NCBI RefSeq assembly: GCF_031624635.1
Contig: NZ_JAMQOQ010000005.1
Coordinates: 124,001 to 188,000 of the forward strand
Source: Halogeometricum sp. S3BR5-2
Lineage (GTDB): Archaea; Halobacteriota; Halobacteria; Halobacteriales; Haloferacaceae
Direction: 5' to 3'
Length of the DNA: 64,000 nt
The notes under the pieces are model-generated. The model was not told where the DNA came from. It searched no databases and saw nothing but the letters and a program-made list of their open reading frames with translations. This document shows positions 58,925-64,000 of this stretch, one piece after another; the first letter of the stretch is position 1; each line of letters opens with the position of its first letter. A program made the translations under genes and the position numbers.

Positions 58925-59905
58925 ATGAACCTCACCGACCGGCCGCGACGTCTCCGGGCCGACGGCATCCGGTCGCTCGTCAGCGAGACGGACCTCTCGG
59001 CCTCCGACCTCATCGCCCCCGTCTTCGTCGACGCGACGACCGAGGAGCGAGTGCCCATCGAGACGATGCCGGGGCACGAACGCGTCCCCGTCTCCGAGGC
59101 CGTCGAACGCGTCGAGGAGGTGCTCGAAACCGGCGTCGAGGCGGTGATGCTGTTCGGCATCCCCGAATCGAAGGACGAACGCGGGACGCGGGCGTGGGCC
59201 GAGGACGGGGTCGTCCAGGAGGCGACGCGTCGGGTGACGGAGGCGACGGACGCCTACGTCGTCACCGACGTCTGCCTCTGCGAGTACACGAGTCACGGGC
59301 ACTGTGGGGTCTTAGAGGAGAACGCCGAGACGGACCCGACGCTGACGGTGAAGAACGACGAGACGCTGGACCTGCTCTCGAAGACGGCCGTCTCGCACGC
59401 CGAGGCGGGCGCCGACATGGTCGCGCCGAGTTCGATGACCGACGGGATGGTCGGCGCCATCCGCGAGGGACTCGACGGCGCCGGGTACGACGGCGTGCCC
59501 ATCATGTCCTACGCGGCGAAGTACGAGAGCGCCTTCTACGGGCCGTTCCGCGACGCCGCCGACGGCGCCCCGGCGTTCGGCGACCGGCGACACTACCAGA
59601 TGGACCCCGCGAACGCCCGCGAGGCGATGCGCGAGGTGGCCGCCGACGTCGAACAGGGAGCGGACGTGCTGATGGTGAAACCCGCCCTCGCCTACCTCGA
59701 CATCGTGCGCGCGGTGCGCGAGGAGTTCGACCACCCCGTCGCCGCCTACAACGTCTCCGGGGAATACGCGATGCTCCACGCCGCCGCGGACAAGGGCTGG
59801 TTGGACCTCGAAGAGTCGGCCGCCGAGTCGCTCCTGGCGATGAAGCGCGCCGGCGCCGACCTGATTCTCACCTACTTCGCCGAGGACGTGGCGGCCTCGC
59901 TCTGA
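58925..59905 (+). CDS. hemB: Delta-aminolevulinic acid dehydratase (porphobilinogen synthase)
   Basis: 326 residues from ATG 58925. Metal-binding cysteines are in DVCLCEYTSHGHCG, the first active-site lysine in MSYAAKYESAFYGPF and the second in LMVKPALAYLDIV. It joins two molecules of 5-aminolevulinate to porphobilinogen, the second common step of haem and cobalamin synthesis. It uses zinc, judging by the cysteines. It stands alone here. Confidence 0.97.
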   Translation: MNLTDRPRRLRADGIRSLVSETDLSASDLIAPVFVDATTEERVPIETMPGHERVPVSEAVERVEEVLETGVEAVMLFGIPESKDERGTRAWAEDGVVQEATRRVTEATDAYVVTDVCLCEYTSHGHCGVLEENAETDPTLTVKNDETLDLLSKTAVSHAEAGADMVAPSSMTDGMVGAIREGLDGAGYDGVPIMSYAAKYESAFYGPFRDAADGAPAFGDRRHYQMDPANAREAMREVAADVEQGADVLMVKPALAYLDIVRAVREEFDHPVAAYNVSGEYAMLHAAADKGWLDLEESAAESLLAMKRAGADLILTYFAEDVAASL

Positions 59906-60215
59906 ACCGGGCGCCGCCCGCAAGAGCTATGAGCCGAGCGCGCGCGAACGGAACCCCGCGCTCCGGCAGTTATTGCGTGAACGTTCGTCCAGGTAGTTTC
60001 CCATAATTGCCGTCGAATCGGACGCTAAACGTCCTTATATGCATTAGATTGTACGGTAAACTCGTCATCCGTCGAATAAGGAACCCGGTAAATGGACACA
60101 TAGGACGCATACACTTATGTACTACATTGTCCTGACGTTCTCGCGTGAACTCGAACACGAACGGAGTGATTTACCGCGGAATCGTTGACGATTGTCCATC
60201 GTCGGGGGCGGACGT
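59906..60215 (+). promoter_or_regulatory. Promoter region of the first amt-glnK unit
   Basis: 310 bp without a gene, becoming AT-rich. A block with AACGTTCGT at 59980-59988, TTGCCG at 60007-60012 and CCTTATA (box A) at 60033-60039 occurs with exactly the same internal spacing upstream of the second unit. A second TATA-like CTTATG is near 60114. The distance from the first box A to the ATG at 60216 gives a leader of about 150 nt. Confidence 0.65.
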
Positions 60216-61583
60216 ATGAGTTTCCCCTTACAGGCCGACGCCACGGCGATCGCCTCCGGCGTCAACACCGTCTGGGTGCTGGTCGTGACGTTCCTCATCT
60301 TCTTCATGCAACCGGGCTTCGCCCTCCTTGAGGCGGGGCAGGTCCGCGCGAAGAACGTGGGGAACGTTCTGATGAAGAACATGAACGACTGGATACTCGG
60401 CACGCTGACGTACTTCGTCGTCGGTGCGGCCGTGGCGACGATAATCGGCGGGCTCACCTCGTCGGGAACGTTCGACGTCGCGAGCGCGTTCGCGTACATC
60501 AACAGCCCCGGCGACTGGGTCGGCTGGCTGTTCGGAGCCGTCTTCGCCATGACCGCCGCGACCATCGTCTCCGGCGCCGTGGCGGAGCGCATGGAGTTCC
60601 GCGCGTACGTGCTGTTCACCATCGTGATGACGGCGATAATCTACCCCGTCGTCGTCGGCTTCACGTGGAGCGGCGGGCTCCTCTCGTCCGGCGGGTTCCT
60701 CGGAAGCGCGCTGGGCGCCGGCTACCTCGACTTCGCGGGCGCGACGGTCGTCCACATGTGCGGTGGGGTGGCGGGTCTCGTCGCGGCGAAGATGGTGGGG
60801 GCGCGGAAGGGTCGCTACGACAGTAACGGCGAGAGCCAGCCCATCCCGGGCCACTCGATGCTGCTCGCCGTTCTCGGGACGTTCATCCTCGCGTTCGGCT
60901 GGTACGGCTTCAACGTCGGCACGCAGGCGACCATCCTCGCCGTCGGCGACGACGGGAGCCTGACGTTCATGGGCGAGGCGCTCGGCCGCGTCGCCCTCGT
61001 CACCACCCTCGGCATGAGCGCCGGCGGCGCCACGGCGATGGTGATGTCCTCGTACTACCAGGGTAAGCCCGACCCGCTCTGGACCGCGAACGGGCTGCTG
61101 GCGGGGCTCGTGGCCGTTACCGGTGCGGTCCCCCACGTCACGTGGTGGGGCGGCGCCATCCTCGGCGGCCTCGGCGGCTTCCTCGTCCTGCCCGCGTTCC
61201 GCTACACCGTCGACACGCTGAAAGTCGACGACGTCTGCGGCGTCTTCGCGGTGCACGGCGTCGCCGGCGCGGTGGGCACGGCGCTCATCCCCGTCTTCGC
61301 CGTCGGCGGCTTCGCGGTGAATCAACTCGTCCTGCAGGTGCTCGGCGTCGTCGTCATCGCGGCGTGGACCGCGCTCGCCTCGGGCGCCGTTCTCTACGCC
61401 ATCAAACTGACCGTCGGACTGCGCGTCACGGAGGGCGAGGAGGCCGAGGGGCTGGACCTCGGCGAACACGGCGTCTCGGTGTACCCCGAGTTCGTCGCGG
61501 AGGGCGAGAGCCCGATGGCCGACGGGGGCTCCTCCGCGCGGACCGACGGCGGCGAGAGCGTCTCGGGCGGTGAGGAGCGATGA
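60216..61583 (+). CDS. amt1: Ammonium transporter Amt, first copy
   Basis: 455 residues from ATG 60216 (MSFPLQADA); an in-frame start at 60192 is too far from the family start. Eleven membrane helices. The family signature is [19 protein letters not shown], and the twin histidines of the pore fall in [10 protein letters not shown] and [12 protein letters not shown]. The cytoplasmic tail of about 50 residues ends with an acidic Ser/Glu/Gly-rich stretch. It imports ammonium; PII binds the cytoplasmic face to gate it. ATGA overlap with glnK1. Confidence 0.95.
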   Translation: MSFPLQADATAIASGVNTVWVLVVTFLIFFMQPGFALLEAGQVRAKNVGNVLMKNMNDWILGTLTYFVVGAAVATIIGGLTSSGTFDVASAFAYINSPGDWVGWLFGAVFAMTAATIVSGAVAERMEFRAYVLFTIVMTAIIYPVVVGFTWSGGLLSSGGFLGSALGAGYLDFAGATVVHMCGGVAGLVAAKMVGARKGRYDSNGESQPIPGHSMLLAVLGTFILAFGWYGFNVGTQATILAVGDDGSLTFMGEALGRVALVTTLGMSAGGATAMVMSSYYQGKPDPLWTANGLLAGLVAVTGAVPHVTWWGGAILGGLGGFLVLPAFRYTVDTLKVDDVCGVFAVHGVAGAVGTALIPVFAVGGFAVNQLVLQVLGVVVIAAWTALASGAVLYAIKLTVGLRVTEGEEAEGLDLGEHGVSVYPEFVAEGESPMADGGSSARTDGGESVSGGEER

Positions 61584-61939
61584 GCGCGAACGACGGAGAG
61601 ATCAAGATGGTGGTGGCGGTCATCCGACCCGACAAACTCGCGGACGTCAAGCGCGGGCTGGCGGAGGTCGGTGCGCCGTCGCTGACGGTGACGAACGTCT
61701 CCGGTCGCGGCTCTCAGCCCGCGAAGAAGGGTCAGTGGCGCGGCGAGGAGTACACGGTCGACCTCCACCAGAAGGTGAAAGTGGAGTGCGTCGTCGCCGA
61801 CATCCCGGCCGACGACGTCGTCGAGGCCATCCGGGACGCCGCCCACACGGGCGAACCCGGCGACGGGAAGGTGTTCGTCATGCCCGTCGACAGCGCCGTC
61901 CAGGTCCGGACCGGCAAGGACGGACTGGACGCGGTGTGA
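61580..61939 (+). CDS. glnK1: Nitrogen regulatory protein PII (GlnK), first copy
   Basis: 119 residues from ATG 61580, overlapping the amt1 stop by four bases with GAGGAG just upstream. The T-loop [21 protein letters not shown] carries the Tyr that is uridylylated in bacteria; the ATP/2-oxoglutarate site includes PGDGKVFV and VRTGKDG. It controls Amt and nitrogen metabolism in response to 2-oxoglutarate and energy state. Confidence 0.96.
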   Translation: MSANDGEIKMVVAVIRPDKLADVKRGLAEVGAPSLTVTNVSGRGSQPAKKGQWRGEEYTVDLHQKVKVECVVADIPADDVVEAIRDAAHTGEPGDGKVFVMPVDSAVQVRTGKDGLDAV

Positions 61940-62265
61940 CGGAGGCGCGCGCCGCGTGCGCCGCGGCGCCGTCCGGCCGACCGACCGATTCTCGTAGATT
62001 TTCTTACAAAACGTTCGTTCGATAATCTGGCAACAGTTGCCGAAAATGCGCGTAGCATACGACCTTATACAGCTATTATCCGATTGGAGAGCGGACGAAC
62101 GTCGAGAATTGTACCCCAAAATAGACGTTTGTCAACGATTACCCTTATACCTGCGCAACCGGATAGCATCTCCCACGCTTCGCGTCACGAACTAACGCGA
62201 ATCAGACTACCGATGAACGAACGTCCAAGCTTACCCGGAGCACCACCGAGCGGAGGTATCGTCAC
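61940..62265 (+). promoter_or_regulatory. Promoter region of the second amt-glnK unit
   Basis: 326 bp without a gene. AACGTTCGT at 62010-62018, TTGCCG at 62037-62042 and CCTTATA at 62063-62069 repeat the spacing of the first unit (27 and 26 bp between element starts). A second CCTTATA is at 62143-62149, about 80 bp further, again as in the first unit. A Shine-Dalgarno-like GGAGGT at 62252-62257 precedes the GTG. Confidence 0.65.
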
Positions 62266-63645
62266 GTGACACCACTGCAGTCCGACCTCGCGACAGTCGT
62301 CGAGGGGGTGAACATGGTGTGGGTCCTCACCGTCACCTTCCTCATCTTCTTCATGCACGCCGGCTTCGCCATGCTGGAGGCGGGGCAGGTCCGCTCGAAG
62401 AACGTGGCCAACCAGTTGACGAAGAACCTCCTGACGTGGTCCGTCGGGGTGACGGTCTACTTCCTCCTCGGGGCCGCCCTCTCCACCATCGTCGGGGGCG
62501 TTACCGGGGGCGGCGGCGCCGACGTCCTCGGCGCGTTCACCGACCTCTACATGCCCGCGGAGGGCGCGGCGGGGGCGTGGGTGAACTGGCTCTTCGGGGC
62601 CGTGTTCGCCATGACCGCCGCGACCATCGTCTCCGGCGCCGTCGCCGGCCGCGCGAAACTCCGCGCGTACATCACCTACACGATTCTGCTCGCCGGGGTC
62701 ATCTACCCCGTCGTCGTCGGCTTCACCTGGGCCGGCGGCTTCCTCGCGAACCTCGGCTTCCACGACTTCGCCGGCGGCGTCATCGTCCACGCGATGGGCG
62801 GTATCGCCGGTCTCACGGCCGCGTGGATTATCGGCCCGCGGATGGACCGCTACAACGACGACGGCTCCGTGAACGTCATCCCCGGCCACTCGATGACGTT
62901 CGCCGTCCTCGGAACGCTCATCCTCGCGTTCGGCTGGTACGGCTTCAACGTCGGCACCGCCGCCTCGCCGCTGGCGTACTCCGAGGCCGACGGCGTCACG
63001 CTGGGGTCGTTCGCCATCGTCGGCCGCGTCGCCCTCGTCACCACCCTCGGCATGGCCGCGGGCGCCATCGGCGCGGGCGGCCTCTCGATGATCAAGACCG
63101 GGAAGGTCGACACGCTGTACGTCGCCAACGGCGTCCTCGCCGGCCTCGTCGCCATCACGTCCATCGCGGACGCCATCGTCTGGCCGGGCGCCATCGCCGT
63201 CGGCCTCGTCGGCGGCGCGCAACTGCCCATCGTCTTCGAGTTCATCGAGAAGCGGCTGAAGATAGACGACGTCTGCGCCGTCTTCCCGGTGCACGGCTCC
63301 GCGGGCGTCCTCGGGGCGCTGTTGTACCCCGTCTTCGCCACCGACCTCTGGGCCGGGAACGCCGGCTTCGTCGAACTGCTCGTCCCGCAGGTGGTCGGCG
63401 TCGCCGTCATCGCGGCGTGGACGTTCGCGGCCACCGCCGCCGTCTTCGGCGCGTTCCGCGCCGCGGGCGAGACGCGCGTCAGCCGCGAGCACGAACTCGA
63501 AGGGCTCGACTCCTCGGAACACGGCGTCGACACCTACCCCGAGTTCGGCGGCCCCGACGAGGCCGTCCGCGTGGACGGCGGCGTCCGGATGGACGGAGGA
63601 AGTTACGGTGTGGAAAATACTACCACGGATGACGGAGACAGCTGA
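62266..63645 (+). CDS. amt2: Ammonium transporter Amt, second copy
   Basis: 459 residues from GTG 62266, preceded by GGAGGT. Eleven helices with the signature FFMHAGFAMLEAGQVRSKN and pore histidines in VIVHAMGGIAG and VFPVHGSAGVLG. The C-terminal tail differs clearly from the first copy. A separate ammonium transporter, possibly of different affinity; encoded with its own PII 3 bp after its stop. Confidence 0.95.
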   Translation: MTPLQSDLATVVEGVNMVWVLTVTFLIFFMHAGFAMLEAGQVRSKNVANQLTKNLLTWSVGVTVYFLLGAALSTIVGGVTGGGGADVLGAFTDLYMPAEGAAGAWVNWLFGAVFAMTAATIVSGAVAGRAKLRAYITYTILLAGVIYPVVVGFTWAGGFLANLGFHDFAGGVIVHAMGGIAGLTAAWIIGPRMDRYNDDGSVNVIPGHSMTFAVLGTLILAFGWYGFNVGTAASPLAYSEADGVTLGSFAIVGRVALVTTLGMAAGAIGAGGLSMIKTGKVDTLYVANGVLAGLVAITSIADAIVWPGAIAVGLVGGAQLPIVFEFIEKRLKIDDVCAVFPVHGSAGVLGALLYPVFATDLWAGNAGFVELLVPQVVGVAVIAAWTFAATAAVFGAFRAAGETRVSREHELEGLDSSEHGVDTYPEFGGPDEAVRVDGGVRMDGGSYGVENTTTDDGDS

Positions 63646-63648
63646 CCC

Positions 63649-64000
63649 ATGAGCGAAGAACTGCCGAACGACGGAGAGATCAAGATGGTGACCGCTATCG
63701 TCCGACCGGACAAGCTCTCGGACGTGAAACGCTCGCTGGCGGAGGCCGGCGCGCCGTCGCTGACGGTGACGAACGTCTCCGGCCGCGGCTCTCAGCCCGC
63801 GAAGAAGGGGCAGTGGCGCGGCGAGGAGTACACGGTCGACCTTCACCAGAAAGTCAAGATAGAGTGCGTCGTCGCCGACATCCCGGCCGACGACGTCGTC
63901 GAGGCCATCGCGGACGGGGCGCACACGGGCGAACCCGGCGACGGGAAGGTGTTCGTCACCCCCGTCGACAGCGCCGTGCAGATTCGGACCGGAAAGACCG
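63649..64000 (+). CDS. glnK2: Nitrogen regulatory protein PII (GlnK), second copy, cut by window edge
   Basis: 117 residues visible from ATG 63649; it lacks only the last few residues at the right edge. The T-loop [14 protein letters not shown] and core VPGDGKVFV-like segment ([13 protein letters not shown]) are present. About 90% of residues match the first copy across the shared part, closer than the two Amt proteins are to each other. Confidence 0.95.
   Translation, partial: MSEELPNDGEIKMVTAIVRPDKLSDVKRSLAEAGAPSLTVTNVSGRGSQPAKKGQWRGEEYTVDLHQKVKIECVVADIPADDVVEAIADGAHTGEPGDGKVFVTPVDSAVQIRTGKT

Noticed and set aside
62185-63924. A 579-codon minus-strand frame opposite amt2/glnK2
   Set aside because: It covers the amt-glnK junction; no protein-like motifs.

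Overview
This window is GC-rich chromosomal DNA from a haloarchaeon (class Halobacteria, probably order Haloferacales; the finer placement is a guess). The evidence is the strongly acidic protein composition, archaeal-type information genes (thermosome, RadA, eIF1A, eIF6, NMD3, SRP54/FtsY, L31e/L39e/L18Ae, RIO1 kinase), many small protein families found mainly in haloarchaea (DUF5784, DUF5786, DUF5789, DUF424), TATA-like box A elements about 25-30 nt upstream of leaderless genes, GTG starts, and a tRNA with a bulge-helix-bulge intron. No rRNA, CRISPR array or replication origin is visible.

Layout. 1-8.2 kb: a GIDE-domain membrane protein, tyrosyl-tRNA synthetase, an alpha/beta hydrolase, the eIF1A-RIO1-KH group, a thermosome subunit with its promoter, and small zinc-finger and lipoprotein genes. 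8.3-14.5 kb: intron-containing tRNA-Arg(UCU), a UPF0200/UPF0201 pair, a nucleoside-recognition membrane protein, a Tat-exported subtilisin and two tandem half-size MgtE proteins. 14.8-20.8 kb: a DUF4129/DUF58 membrane operon whose MoxR ATPase partner lies inverted beyond an MFS gene. 21-28 kb: the protein-targeting and ribosome block (SRP54, FtsY, prefoldin alpha, L18Ae, eIF6, L31e, L39e). 28-37.4 kb: transporter, ThpR, TPR and DUF424 genes, then SufS and, 3.8 kb further on, the SufU scaffold, with several membrane proteins between them. 37.4-43.4 kb: an accessory metabolic cluster (methyltransferase, glycosyltransferase, PTPS-III-like pterin enzyme, MDR dehydrogenase, CDP-alcohol phosphatidyltransferase). 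Its dehydrogenase is split by a 1463-bp insertion sequence that carries a lipoprotein passenger gene. 43.4-53 kb: RadA, the PspAB/HtpX pair, an SDR, a phosphoribosyltransferase, NMD3 and an XPD/DinG-like helicase. 53-59.9 kb: NAD-binding, DUF, PHP, DedA and HemB genes. 60-64 kb: two successive ammonium transporter-PII (amt-glnK) units; the last glnK is cut by the window edge.

Genes that appear to work together: SRP54 and FtsY in co-translational targeting; eIF1A, RIO1, the KH protein, eIF6 and NMD3 in ribosome assembly and initiation; SufS and SufU in Fe-S cluster assembly; PspAB and HtpX in membrane stress; each Amt with its PII regulator. The most unusual features are the insertion sequence with its passenger, the pterin/glycosyl/lipid-type cluster it disrupts, a promoter element shared with identical spacing by the two amt units, and a near-perfect palindrome placed at the expected transcription start of sufS.
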